A DNA stretch of 22,311 nt from assembly GCA_900540005.1 (NCBI GenBank), contig UQEM01000027.1, positions 1 through 22,311 on the forward strand, given 5' to 3'. Shown piece after piece: positions 15,302 to 22,257 of this stretch (its first letter is position 1; the number at the start of each line of letters is the position of its first letter). The stretch is from an uncultured Ruminococcus sp. Lineage in GTDB: Bacteria > Bacillota > Clostridia > Oscillospirales > Ruminococcaceae. Position numbers and translations under genes: made by a program. Under the pieces are notes generated by a model. The model worked only from the letters and a program-made list of their open reading frames with translations, had not been told where the DNA came from and did no database searches.

Positions 15302-15380
15302 ATACTTATAGTTATAGCTACAGATATAGTTATACACAAAAATACCCACCTTGCCAACCTCACAGGATTGATTTAAAGGA
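15281..15380 (-). promoter_or_regulatory. PyrR-binding leader (attenuator) of the pyr operon
   Basis: The minus-strand leader contains AATCCTGTGAGGTT (15356-15369), matching the PyrR RNA-binding consensus ARUCCNGNGAGGYU. It is followed by GGCAAGG, which can pair with the CCCTGCC in the 5' arm of the attenuator terminator to form the competing antiterminator. In the established Bacillus mechanism PyrR-UMP binds this motif and prevents the antiterminator. Between them lies an AT-rich stretch holding the 10-base sequence TATAACTATA twice. Confidence 0.9.
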
Positions 15381-15401
15381 CAGTTTCAATTTGCTGTTAT
15401 T

Positions 15402-15430
15402 ATTATAGCACATCTGCATTTATTTGTAAA
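15402..15430 (-). promoter_or_regulatory. Promoter of the pyrR-pyrC-pyrF-carA-carB operon
   Basis: On the minus strand TTTACA (15425-15430), a 17-base spacer, and TATAAT (15402-15407) preceded by TGC (extended -10). Start near 15395, so the leader to the pyrR TTG is about 138 bases and includes the PyrR motif. Confidence 0.8.
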
Positions 15431-15506
15431 GCAATTTCAGAAAATTCACAATTATTTTTCTTAAAGAAATAACGCACATAACCTACACATTATTGGTCTG
15501 TTTAAC

Positions 15507-15563
15507 TAATAATGGGATTCTAAAGGCAGAGCCTTTGGTGGGGTGTGGGGCAACGCCCCGCAA
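15507..15563 (+). repeat. Hairpin-forming intergenic repeat, copy 1 (short form)
   Basis: Begins TAATAATGGGATTC, shares its first 20 bases and the following CAGAG module with the repeat at 22258. It folds into two hairpins: CTAAAGGC (15520-15527) with GCCTTTGG (15531-15538), and GTGGGGC (15545-15551) with GCCCCGC (15555-15561). No reading frame and no T run, so not a terminator. It lies between the pyr promoter and the terminator at 15605; orientation is arbitrary and the right boundary is not fixed. Confidence 0.75.
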
Positions 15564-15604
15564 GATGCCTATAAGCTATCCGAAATGTGTTTTTGACAAA
15601 CTGA

Positions 15605-15634
15605 AATGCCGCACAAACTTGTGCGGCATTTTCT
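15605..15634 (-). terminator. Hairpin terminator of the transporter-trmB operon
   Basis: AATGCCGCACA (15605-15615) pairs with TGTGCGGCATT (15620-15630) around a 4-base loop, 11 perfect pairs. It lies 5 bases after the stop of the small membrane protein gene. The minus-strand T run is short (TTT), the plus-strand one longer (TTCTTTACTTTTTC), so it may act in both directions. Confidence 0.75.
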
Positions 15635-15835
15635 TTACTTTTTCTTCTTTTTAATCTTTAGGCTCAAAGCAAAAATCCCTACTGCAAGCGCTGCCTTGGC
15701 TATATCCGCCACAATTGCTCTTTTACGGACTTTTTTGTTGACTTTTACAGCCTTGTCAAGAGAACCTGCGCCCGCTGTTCTTTCCGAACCTCCGCCGACA
15801 ATGATCCTATTATTGATTTTTTTCTCAAACTCCAT
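15635..15835 (-). CDS. Small single-pass membrane protein with poly-lysine tail, unknown function
   Basis: A 66-residue protein. Residues 1-39 are polar and basic with a Gly-rich segment IIVGGGSERTAGAGS; residues 40-59 (AIVADIAKAALAVGIFALSL) are a likely single membrane segment; the protein ends KIKKKKK, so the C-terminus is probably cytoplasmic by the positive-inside rule. I recognise no family. The ATG is preceded by GGAGG, and only 3 bases separate it from the trmB stop, so it is translated from the trmB transcript, which supports it being real. A strong hairpin follows its stop. It is an orphan in the sense that nothing else in the operon suggests its role. Confidence 0.75.
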   Translation of the reverse strand: MEFEKKINNRIIVGGGSERTAGAGSLDKAVKVNKKVRKRAIVADIAKAALAVGIFALSLKIKKKKK

Positions 15836-15838
15836 AAA

Positions 15839-16501
15839 TCAACCCTCCATATTAGGAACAGCAATCAGAAATTTTATCTTCTTGCCCTCTTCTGTGAACA
15901 TTCTCTCGTGCTCGGTCACAAAGTTCTCATACGGACTTTCGCTGTGAAGATCAAAGGTCTTGTACTTTATCGTGTATCCTGCCTCAGCAAAATACTCAAA
16001 CGACTCCTCAAAAAGCTCGTCATCATCGGTCTTGAACCAAAGTTCACCGCGCAGGAACTTCTTATAATTCAGAAGCTGTCTTGTGTGCGTAAGTCTGCGC
16101 TTTTTATGCTTTTTCTTGGGCCACGGATTGCAGAAATTGATGTAGATCCTGTCGGCACGGTCATTTTCGTTCCACGCAAGCTCCATGCGCTCGATATTCT
16201 GAATGGCAATACGGACATTGTCAGGAGTCTCGTCCAGTTCCGCGTAAGCCGCTTCAAGCTTTCTTTTGGCGAGAACGAGCATTTCATTCTTGATGTCCAT
16301 TGCCACGAAATTTACATCTCTGTGCGCCGGAGCTGCCTGCGAGATAAAGCCGCCTTTTCCGCAGCCGAGTTCAACGTAAAGAGGTCTTTCGGGGTGCTCA
16401 AAAAGCTCACGCCAATGACCTATCTGCTGCTGCGGTTCGTGAACATAGAACGGACAAGCTTCAAGTTCGGGCTTTGCCCATGGTTTATGACGTATTCTCA
16501 T
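15839..16501 (-). CDS. trmB: tRNA (guanine(46)-N7)-methyltransferase
   Basis: The 220-residue SAM-dependent methyltransferase methylates G46 in the tRNA variable loop. The SAM-binding motif ELGCGKGGF is at 44-52, the acidic D69 after strand 2 in AMDIKNEM follows, and the family signature INFCNPWPKKKHKKRRLTH is at 121-139, which together identify TrmB. The C-terminal TEHERMF completes the substrate-binding site. Length is typical. The ATG at 16501 follows GGAGG. It lies 26 bases after the kinase-like gene and is followed by the small membrane protein after 3 bases. Confidence 0.96.
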   Translation of the reverse strand: MRIRHKPWAKPELEACPFYVHEPQQQIGHWRELFEHPERPLYVELGCGKGGFISQAAPAHRDVNFVAMDIKNEMLVLAKRKLEAAYAELDETPDNVRIAIQNIERMELAWNENDRADRIYINFCNPWPKKKHKKRRLTHTRQLLNYKKFLRGELWFKTDDDELFEESFEYFAEAGYTIKYKTFDLHSESPYENFVTEHERMFTEEGKKIKFLIAVPNMEG

Positions 16502-16527
16502 GTGATTCCGACCTCCTCAACCGATTT

Positions 16528-17127
16528 TTAAGCGTTCTTTTCCATTCTTGCTCTGATGTATTTTTCGAGAAAGTCAACAGTTCCCTCGATCCCGAGGCGT
16601 GTGCTGTTGATAGAGAGATCATAGAGTCTTGAATCGCCCCATGAACCTGTGCAGTGGTAGTTATGATAGCGCTTTCTCTTCTTGTCCTTCTTGGTGATGA
16701 ACTCCTTTGCGCCCTCCTCGTCAAGCTCGTAAAGTTCCATAACGCGCTTTATCTTAGCGTCCATGTCAGCGAGAATGAACAGTGAGCAGAGTCCGTCATA
16801 CTTTCTCAGCTTTGTCTCTGAGCAGCGTCCGACAACTACAAAGGACTCGCCGCTCTTTGCCTTGTCATCAATTATCTTGAACTGCATCTCAGCGATATTA
16901 TCCTCGATTGAGTTGCTGTAGCCGCGGACAGAACGTGACCATATTCTGTGCTTGGGATTCTCGTTGTACTTTTCGATCTCCTCGGGGGTAAGACCGGTCT
17001 TTTCTGCAATATCGGTTATCAGGTGGCGGTCATAAATCGGAATATTGAATCTCTCCGCAAGAGCCTCTGCGATAACTCGTCCGCCGCTTCCGAATTCACG
17101 TCCGACGGAAATAATGATCTGTCCCAT
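16528..17127 (-). CDS. Cytidylate kinase-like family protein
   Basis: A 199-residue P-loop protein of the cytidylate-kinase-like family (Pfam Cytidylate_kin2). The P-loop GREFGSGGR is at 9-17, a form with GxxGSGG rather than the GPxGSGKS of true CMP kinases. Further family features: YDRHLITDIAEKTGL (32-46), SFVVVGRCSETKLR (94-107) and the Arg/Lys-rich lid KKDKKRKRYHNYH (145-157). These proteins are widespread in clostridia, yet their substrate is not established; a nucleoside monophosphate is the guess. The Lys normally in the P-loop is absent (Gly-Gly-Arg instead), as is usual in this family. The ATG follows GGAGG. It sits 24 bases after the transporter gene and upstream of trmB in one operon. 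Confidence 0.88.
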   Translation of the reverse strand: MGQIIISVGREFGSGGRVIAEALAERFNIPIYDRHLITDIAEKTGLTPEEIEKYNENPKHRIWSRSVRGYSNSIEDNIAEMQFKIIDDKAKSGESFVVVGRCSETKLRKYDGLCSLFILADMDAKIKRVMELYELDEEGAKEFITKKDKKRKRYHNYHCTGSWGDSRLYDLSINSTRLGIEGTVDFLEKYIRARMEKNA

Positions 17128-17151
17128 AATATAATCCTCCTGTTCTGTCTA

Positions 17152-18504
17152 TTAAAGATATCTTACAAAAAGATATACTGTTGAAATTGCGAGCACGATA
17201 ACTGTAGCAGGAGCTATTCTGCGGCAGTATTTGCCCCAGCCGATAGGATAGCCGTTCTTTGCTGCAACGGAAGTTCCGACAACGTTTGCGGAAGCTCCGA
17301 TAGGTGTTGCACTTCCGCCGATATCAGTACCGATTGAGAGTGCCCATGCAAGTGTTCCGAGCGATACGCCTGACGAAGCCGAAAGGCTCTGAATGATCGG
17401 AACCATAGTAGCTGCAAAAGGAATGTTGTCAACGAATGCGCTGGCGATAGCCGATACCCAGAGGATGATCGCGATCATGAGCATTACATTGCCGCCGCTT
17501 ATATCGCCGATGAAGTTAGCGATAAGCTTGAGTATACCTGTCTCCTCAAGTCCGCTTACAACTATGAAAAGTCCGATGAAGAAAAGGAGTGTTTTATAGT
17601 CGACCTTTTTAAGAAGCTCTACCGCGTGCTTCGCATTAAATATAAGCGTAATAACTGCAATGAAAAGTCCGATAGTAGCAACTGTGAGATGTGTTGTTGA
17701 GTGAGTTACAAGAAGAACTACTGCGCAGCCGAAGATTATGCTGCTCACGATGAAGTCTCTCTTGTTTGTGATAGCCTCGGAAGGCTTGGGGAACTTGCTC
17801 ATGTCAACAGGCTCGCCGTTTCCGCCCGAAATTTCCTTTCTGAAAGCAAAATAAAGGAAAATAACCGAGACTACGAGGCAGATACCTGCAATAAGACCTG
17901 TGTTTTCAAGAAAGTCAAAGAAAGAATATCCAAGAGAAGTACCTATGATAATGTTGGGCGGATCTCCGCACATTGTCGCACTTCCGCCAAGGTTTGCGCA
18001 GAATACCTCTGACAAAATCATCGGAACCGGATTGAATTTAAGAAGCTGTGCAAGCTCGATAGTAACCGCAGCAAGGAACATGATCACCGTAATGCTGTCG
18101 ATAAACATTGAAAGGACTGCTGACATTACCATAAATGTAATGAAGATCGGAACTGTTTTGCATTTTACGAGGTAAGCTATCCTCATGCAAAGCCATCTGA
18201 AAAATCCGGCTTTCGCCATGCCTTCGACCATGACCATCATACCCGCTATAAAGACGATAGTCGCCCAGTTGATGCCCTTGCTTTCGCTCTCAGTGACCTG
18301 ATACCAGAACGATTCTGTTGCAAAGCCCTTGAGCGCAAGCGTATTCCAGACTGCGCTGCCGCTTCGCATACAAACGCCGAATACAACGATAAGCATTAAA
18401 GCTCCGCTGCCGAGTGTTACATAGTGCCTTTCGATCTTATCGAGAACGACCATAACGAACATTCCGACAAAGATTATAATGGCAAAGATTTGTGCTGCTG
18501 TCAT
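17152..18504 (-). CDS. SLC13/ArsB/NhaD-type membrane transporter
   Basis: A 450-residue, about 11-12-helix membrane protein of the ion transporter superfamily. The family's two inverted-repeat signatures are both visible: NLGGSATMCGDPPNIIIG (171-188) and GTDIGGSATPIGASANVVG (392-410), each with the GG..AT..G..P/ANxx pattern that lines the substrate and ion site. Hydrophobic stretches begin at residues 4, 31, 80, 119 and recur to the end; the last helix ends VYLFVRYL. Members exchange anions or dicarboxylates or arsenite or act as Na/H antiporters; this sequence alone does not settle the substrate, and no arsenic-resistance genes are nearby. The ATG follows GGAGG. First gene of the operon, with its own promoter. 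Confidence 0.88.
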   Translation of the reverse strand: MTAAQIFAIIIFVGMFVMVVLDKIERHYVTLGSGALMLIVVFGVCMRSGSAVWNTLALKGFATESFWYQVTESESKGINWATIVFIAGMMVMVEGMAKAGFFRWLCMRIAYLVKCKTVPIFITFMVMSAVLSMFIDSITVIMFLAAVTIELAQLLKFNPVPMILSEVFCANLGGSATMCGDPPNIIIGTSLGYSFFDFLENTGLIAGICLVVSVIFLYFAFRKEISGGNGEPVDMSKFPKPSEAITNKRDFIVSSIIFGCAVVLLVTHSTTHLTVATIGLFIAVITLIFNAKHAVELLKKVDYKTLLFFIGLFIVVSGLEETGILKLIANFIGDISGGNVMLMIAIILWVSAIASAFVDNIPFAATMVPIIQSLSASSGVSLGTLAWALSIGTDIGGSATPIGASANVVGTSVAAKNGYPIGWGKYCRRIAPATVIVLAISTVYLFVRYL

Positions 18505-18600
18505 TTATATTCCTCCGAACTGCGGAAATTATCCCGCGAATTTATGCGCTCCCGACCTTCGGCTTACTGCGGCAAAAGGGCTGAAAAGCATACCGATTGA

Positions 18601-18629
18601 ATTATATCACATCTCTGTCACAAATTCAA
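18601..18629 (-). promoter_or_regulatory. Promoter of the transporter-trmB operon
   Basis: On the minus strand TTGAAT (18624-18629), 17-base spacer, TATAAT (18601-18606) preceded by TGA (extended -10). Start near 18594. Confidence 0.7.
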
Positions 18630-18783
18630 CAAATTTCTCGATTTTTAAGTTTTAACAAGATTTTTCTGCGATTTCTCTGTTATTTTAATACAAATCGCAT
18701 TATTTTGGTATATCTTGACAAAGCCCGTAGTTTCCTTTTCACCGCCGCAGCTTTTTTCAGTGTAAATTTTCATCTTCTGACAG

Positions 18784-18812
18784 TTGCTTTATTTCCTATA
18801 ATATGTTATACT
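18784..18812 (+). promoter_or_regulatory. Promoter of the antiporter-lipoprotein-radA operon
   Basis: TTGCTT (18784-18789), 17-base spacer, TATACT (18807-18812) preceded by TGT (extended -10). Start near 18819 gives a leader of about 33 bases. A TATAAT at 18797-18802 overlaps but lacks a -35. Confidence 0.6.
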
Positions 18813-18851
18813 GTTGTTGCTTTAAGTTTAAATTTCAGGAGGATAGCATTA

Positions 18852-19787
18852 ATGCTCAAGTACATTTATCTGATCGTCGGTTTCGTTCTGCTTATCAAGG
18901 GAGCGGATTTTTTCGTTGAGGGAAGCTCATCTGTGGCTAAAAAGCTTCGTGTCCCTTCCATTATAATAGGTATGACCATTGTTGCAATGGGAACGAGTCT
19001 GCCGGAAACTTCGGTAAGCGTTTCGGCTTCAATTGCAGCTAAAAACGACCTTGCCATAAGCAATGTCATAGGCTCAAACATTTTCAATCTCATGGTCGTA
19101 TGCGGAATATGTGCAGTTTTATGTCCGCTGACAGTTGACGGAACAACACTTAAACGCGACTTTCCGTTTTCGATAGTCATGGCTGGTCTCCTTATGGCGC
19201 TCGGCGGAATTGACGGCGTAGTGGGCAGATTCGACGGTATCTTATTTCTCGTGCTCTTTGTGGTATTTCTGCTTATCATGATATACTCGGCAAAAAAATC
19301 AAGGGACAACTCTGCTCCCGAGGCGGACGAATACAAAATAATGCCCGTATGGAAGTGCATTCTCTACATGGTCGGAGGAATTGCTGCGATCGCGGCAGGC
19401 GGCGAAATGGTCGTAGAGGGAGCTTCTGACATAGCGCGCGCTTTCGGTATGTCTGAAAACCTCATCGGCATGACGATCGTCGCCCTCGGAACAAGTCTCC
19501 CCGAGCTTGTAACCTCTGTCGTTGCTGCAAGGAAAAACGAGCTTGACATGGCGCTGGGAAATGTTATCGGCTCTAACATCTTCAACATTCTCTTTGTCCT
19601 CGGCATAGCTTCAGCTATCTCCCCCGTTTCCTACACTAACGAGAACCTCATCGACAGCGCAGTTCTCATCGTCATGAGCATGATAGTCCTCATATTCTGC
19701 CTGCCGAAAAAAAGGCTCATCCGCTGGAATGGTGCGGCAATGCTCGCCTTGTACGCAGGCTACACAGCCTATATCTTCACACGATAA
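18852..19787 (+). CDS. Calcium/sodium antiporter, CaCA family (YrbG type)
   Basis: A 311-residue membrane protein built from two homologous halves. The alpha repeats are clear: GMTIVAMGTSLPETSVSVSA (40-59) with SNVIGSNIFNL (70-80), and GMTIVALGTSLPELVTSVVA (206-225) with GNVIGSNIFNI (236-246). The conserved Glu of each LPE motif is the expected cation ligand. The halves have opposite topology in known structures. The length is usual for bacterial YrbG-type exchangers; Na, K or H as the counter-ion cannot be read from sequence. The start is ATG at 18852, eight bases after AGGAGG; an in-frame extension to 18597 lies upstream of the promoter and is spurious. The lipoprotein gene follows after 21 bases. 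Confidence 0.92.
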   Translation: MLKYIYLIVGFVLLIKGADFFVEGSSSVAKKLRVPSIIIGMTIVAMGTSLPETSVSVSASIAAKNDLAISNVIGSNIFNLMVVCGICAVLCPLTVDGTTLKRDFPFSIVMAGLLMALGGIDGVVGRFDGILFLVLFVVFLLIMIYSAKKSRDNSAPEADEYKIMPVWKCILYMVGGIAAIAAGGEMVVEGASDIARAFGMSENLIGMTIVALGTSLPELVTSVVAARKNELDMALGNVIGSNIFNILFVLGIASAISPVSYTNENLIDSAVLIVMSMIVLIFCLPKKRLIRWNGAAMLALYAGYTAYIFTR

Positions 19788-19808
19788 ATCATCAGGAGGC
19801 TTCACAAA

Positions 19809-20861
19809 TTGAACAGATACATCTCTGCCGCAGTTGCCGCCGCGTTCATATGCGCGGTTTCAGCAGGCTGCTCATCTCAGAAATCAAAAAAATCATCGGA
19901 CAAAAATAACTCCAAGCCTATTTCTCCTGCAAGCATAGTTTTTGACTGGCAGGAGGCTTACGAAAACAAGCTTAATTCTTTTTCAGCCAATTCCGATTCA
20001 CGCTTTGATCTTCGCGATCTGAACGGTGACGGCTCGCCCGAACTTATAATTTCACCCGATCCCCAGCCTTCAACGATGTGCAAAGTATACACATATATTG
20101 ACGGAGCAGTGCAGGATCTTGCCGAACTCGGCGCAAACGGCGTATTTTTCTTTGCCCCTGCCTCTTCGGCTGTAGGATACGAATATGACGGTGACGGTTT
20201 CGTTATCGGCGAATATTTTACCATAACCGAGGATCAGCTTGAATCAGCAGTAAAATTTTACAATAATTCTGCCTCAGCCGCAAGCGGGGCTGCGATCTCA
20301 TACGAGATAAACGGCGAAAGCGTTGCACTTCCCGATTACGACAAGGCTCTCGCGGACTATAAAAACGCTCAGTCGCTCACCGTTGGAAGAAAATACTCAT
20401 TCTCTCCCGAATCGCTCAGCTACGCTGTACATTCATCAGAAAGCTGGGGCGCAGTTCTCAGCGACAAGCAAAAGGAACTGTTCCGCACTAAAATTTCCGA
20501 ACTTGCCGCCGACTACTCGGACACCGCTTTTTATTCTCCCGCATTCGAGATCTGCGACCTCAACGGCGACGATTCTCCCGAACTTGTTTTTTCCTCTGGT
20601 ACTTATATTGACAATTCCTGCCGCATTTTCACATTGGCAGACGACAAGCTTATCGAAGTCCTCAGTGCTTTCGGCTCGGCAGGCGAAGTGAACTATGATA
20701 TCTCGCAGAAAGTCGTTTTCTTTACCAATGCAGACGGTGAGCTGTCATTCGACTGTATCGGGGACAGCGCTCCTGAAAGCTTTACTCCCTCCGAAAACCT
20801 GATCACTTTCGGCAGGAAGTACATAGCCGATGATGACGGCATAACCGCTGCTTTACTCTGA
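19809..20861 (+). CDS. Lipoprotein with two duplicated Asp-rich (DLNGDGSPEL) modules, unknown function
   Basis: A 350-residue protein starting at TTG with AGGAGG upstream. The signal peptide MNRYISAAVAAAFICAVSAGC has its lipobox cysteine at C21, then a polar Ser/Lys-rich linker to about 40. Two homologous halves follow: DLNGDGSPELIIS at 70-82 followed by CKVYTYIDGAVQDLAEL, and DLNGDDSPELVFS at 250-262 followed by CRIFTLADDKLIEVLSAF. The D-x-N-x-D-x-x-x-E pattern resembles a calcium-binding loop as in FG-GAP/VCBS or dockerin-type modules, but I cannot assign a family. Co-transcription with a calcium-type antiporter makes calcium binding at the surface plausible; this is inference. radA follows after 10 bases, with its ribosome binding site overlapping this stop. 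Confidence 0.8.
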   Translation: MNRYISAAVAAAFICAVSAGCSSQKSKKSSDKNNSKPISPASIVFDWQEAYENKLNSFSANSDSRFDLRDLNGDGSPELIISPDPQPSTMCKVYTYIDGAVQDLAELGANGVFFFAPASSAVGYEYDGDGFVIGEYFTITEDQLESAVKFYNNSASAASGAAISYEINGESVALPDYDKALADYKNAQSLTVGRKYSFSPESLSYAVHSSESWGAVLSDKQKELFRTKISELAADYSDTAFYSPAFEICDLNGDDSPELVFSSGTYIDNSCRIFTLADDKLIEVLSAFGSAGEVNYDISQKVVFFTNADGELSFDCIGDSAPESFTPSENLITFGRKYIADDDGITAALL

Positions 20862-20871
20862 GGAATATAAC

Positions 20872-22245
20872 ATGGCTAAATCTAAATATATCTACACCTG
20901 CAATCAATGCGGATTTGAAAGCTCAAAATGGAATGGAAAATGCCCCTCCTGCGGCGCTTGGAACAGCTTTGAGGAGGAACTTGCGGAAAGCCTTCCCTCA
21001 TCGGGAGGTTCGGTATCGCGCGGAAGTGCCCCCGATCTCTGCGACAATATCCTTGAACTCGAAGATATCGGAGTTGACAGTGATGTTCGCTATGATACGG
21101 GAATCGGCGAACTGAACCGTGTTCTCGGCGGCGGTCTCGTAAAAGGCTCGCTCGTTCTGCTCGGAGGCGAACCGGGTATCGGCAAGAGCACGATCCTGCT
21201 GCAAGTCTGCCAGTATCTTGGCGAAGAGCACTCTATTCTCTATGTTTCGGGAGAGGAATCCGCGAGACAGATAAAACTCCGCGCTCAAAGACTTGGCGTT
21301 GATTCGGAAAATCTCTACATTTTAACAGCTACCGATGCGGAATCTGTTGCCTCGACCATATCTGCGAGCAGTCCCGATATCGCTATAATAGATTCAATTC
21401 AGACCATGAGCATAGGCAGGATAAGTTCCAGTCCCGGAAGTCTTACTCAGGTGCGCGAGTGTACAAATCTTTTCATGCATACCGCCAAAGACCGAGAGAT
21501 CCCGATAATTATTGTCGGTCATGTCAACAAGGACGGAGCTATTGCAGGCCCGAAAGTCATGGAGCATATCGTGGACGCAGTTCTCTACTTCGAGGGCGAA
21601 CGCCACCAGAGTTACCGCCTGCTGAGAGCGGTTAAGAACCGTTTCGGTTCGACCAACGAAATCGGAGTTTTTGAAATGATAGACAAAGGTCTGCGAGAAG
21701 TTGAAAATCCCTCGCAAATGCTGCTTTCGGGCAGACCGCATAATGTCTCGGGAACCTGCGTTGCCTGTGTTATGGAGGGCAGCCGCCCTATTCTTGCCGA
21801 AGTTCAGGCTCTTGCCGCCAAAACAAGCTATTCCGCTCCGAGAAGAATGGTAACGGGTTTTGATTTCAACAGACTCAACATAATTATTGCAGTACTCGAA
21901 AAGAGACTCGGCATATACATGAGCACTCTTGACGTTTACCTCAATATTGTCGGAGGTTTTCGACTTGACGAACCTGCGGGCGACCTGCCTGTCGCACTCG
22001 CTTTGTACTCGGGAGTCATGGACAAACCTATCGATGAGGAACTTATCGCATTCGGCGAAATCGGTCTTGGCGGCGAGATACGTTCGGTTTCGCATATAAC
22101 GCAGCGAATAAAAGAGGCTGAGCGAATGGGATTCAAGACCTGCATAGTTCCAAAGCAGTCTGTATCGGCTGTAAATCCCGAGGAATATTCTATCGATATC
22201 GTTCCCGTATCAACATTAAAACAAGCTTTTTCAGCACTAAAATAA
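20872..22245 (+). CDS. radA: DNA repair protein RadA
   Basis: The 457-residue protein has the complete RadA architecture: a C4 zinc finger (C10, C13, C24, C27), a RecA-like ATPase with Walker A GEPGIGKST at 99-107, Walker B AIIDSIQT (171-178), the RadA-specific KNRFG at 255-259, and a C-terminal Lon-protease-like domain (about 285-457; GGFRLDEPAGDLPVALAL and GEIGLGGEIRSV). RadA drives branch migration of recombination intermediates. The Lon-like domain lacks protease function in the family. The start ATG follows TGAGGAA, which overlaps the lipoprotein gene stop. It is the last gene of the operon; after its stop comes the hairpin repeat rather than a standard terminator. Confidence 0.97.
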   Translation: MAKSKYIYTCNQCGFESSKWNGKCPSCGAWNSFEEELAESLPSSGGSVSRGSAPDLCDNILELEDIGVDSDVRYDTGIGELNRVLGGGLVKGSLVLLGGEPGIGKSTILLQVCQYLGEEHSILYVSGEESARQIKLRAQRLGVDSENLYILTATDAESVASTISASSPDIAIIDSIQTMSIGRISSSPGSLTQVRECTNLFMHTAKDREIPIIIVGHVNKDGAIAGPKVMEHIVDAVLYFEGERHQSYRLLRAVKNRFGSTNEIGVFEMIDKGLREVENPSQMLLSGRPHNVSGTCVACVMEGSRPILAEVQALAAKTSYSAPRRMVTGFDFNRLNIIIAVLEKRLGIYMSTLDVYLNIVGGFRLDEPAGDLPVALALYSGVMDKPIDEELIAFGEIGLGGEIRSVSHITQRIKEAERMGFKTCIVPKQSVSAVNPEEYSIDIVPVSTLKQAFSALK

Positions 22246-22257
22246 CAAAAAGGTTTT

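Larger units (their letters stand above)
18505..18851. other. Divergent intergenic region with two promoters and a structured minus-strand leader
   Basis: No gene seen. The minus-strand leader (18505-18594) is about 90 bases, GC-rich against its AT-rich surroundings, with small hairpins (CCGA-AGG-TCGG and GCGG...CCGC just before the GGAGG). It matches no riboswitch I recognise. The rest (18630-18780) is AT-rich without evident structure. In-frame codons upstream of 18852 belong to a spurious extension of the antiporter frame. Confidence 0.6.

Noticed and set aside
15605..15634. The strong hairpin next to the repeat at 15507 as part of the mobile repeat
   Set aside because: Its sequence (AATGCCGCACA arms) is unrelated to the repeat modules and it fits as the terminator of the minus-strand operon.
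16485..16724. Small minus-strand frame between trmB and the kinase-like gene
   Set aside because: It overlaps the kinase-like coding region in another frame, and its Arg/Ser-rich product is typical of an off-frame reading.
17152..18504. Arsenite efflux pump ArsB
   Set aside because: The fold family fits, but no arsR, arsC or arsA is nearby and the signatures are shared by the whole superfamily, so a specific arsenic role is not supported.
18797..18802. TATAAT as the -10 of the antiporter promoter
   Set aside because: No acceptable -35 lies 16-18 bases upstream; the overlapping TGTTATACT with TTGCTT at 17 bases is better.
18597..18851. N-terminal extension of the antiporter
   Set aside because: The added 85 codons lie mostly upstream of the promoter at 18784-18812 and lack a ribosome site, whereas AGGAGG precedes the ATG at 18852.
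21394..22095. A 233-codon minus-strand open frame inside radA
   Set aside because: It lies wholly antisense to a complete, well-conserved RadA and has no ribosome site or family resemblance.
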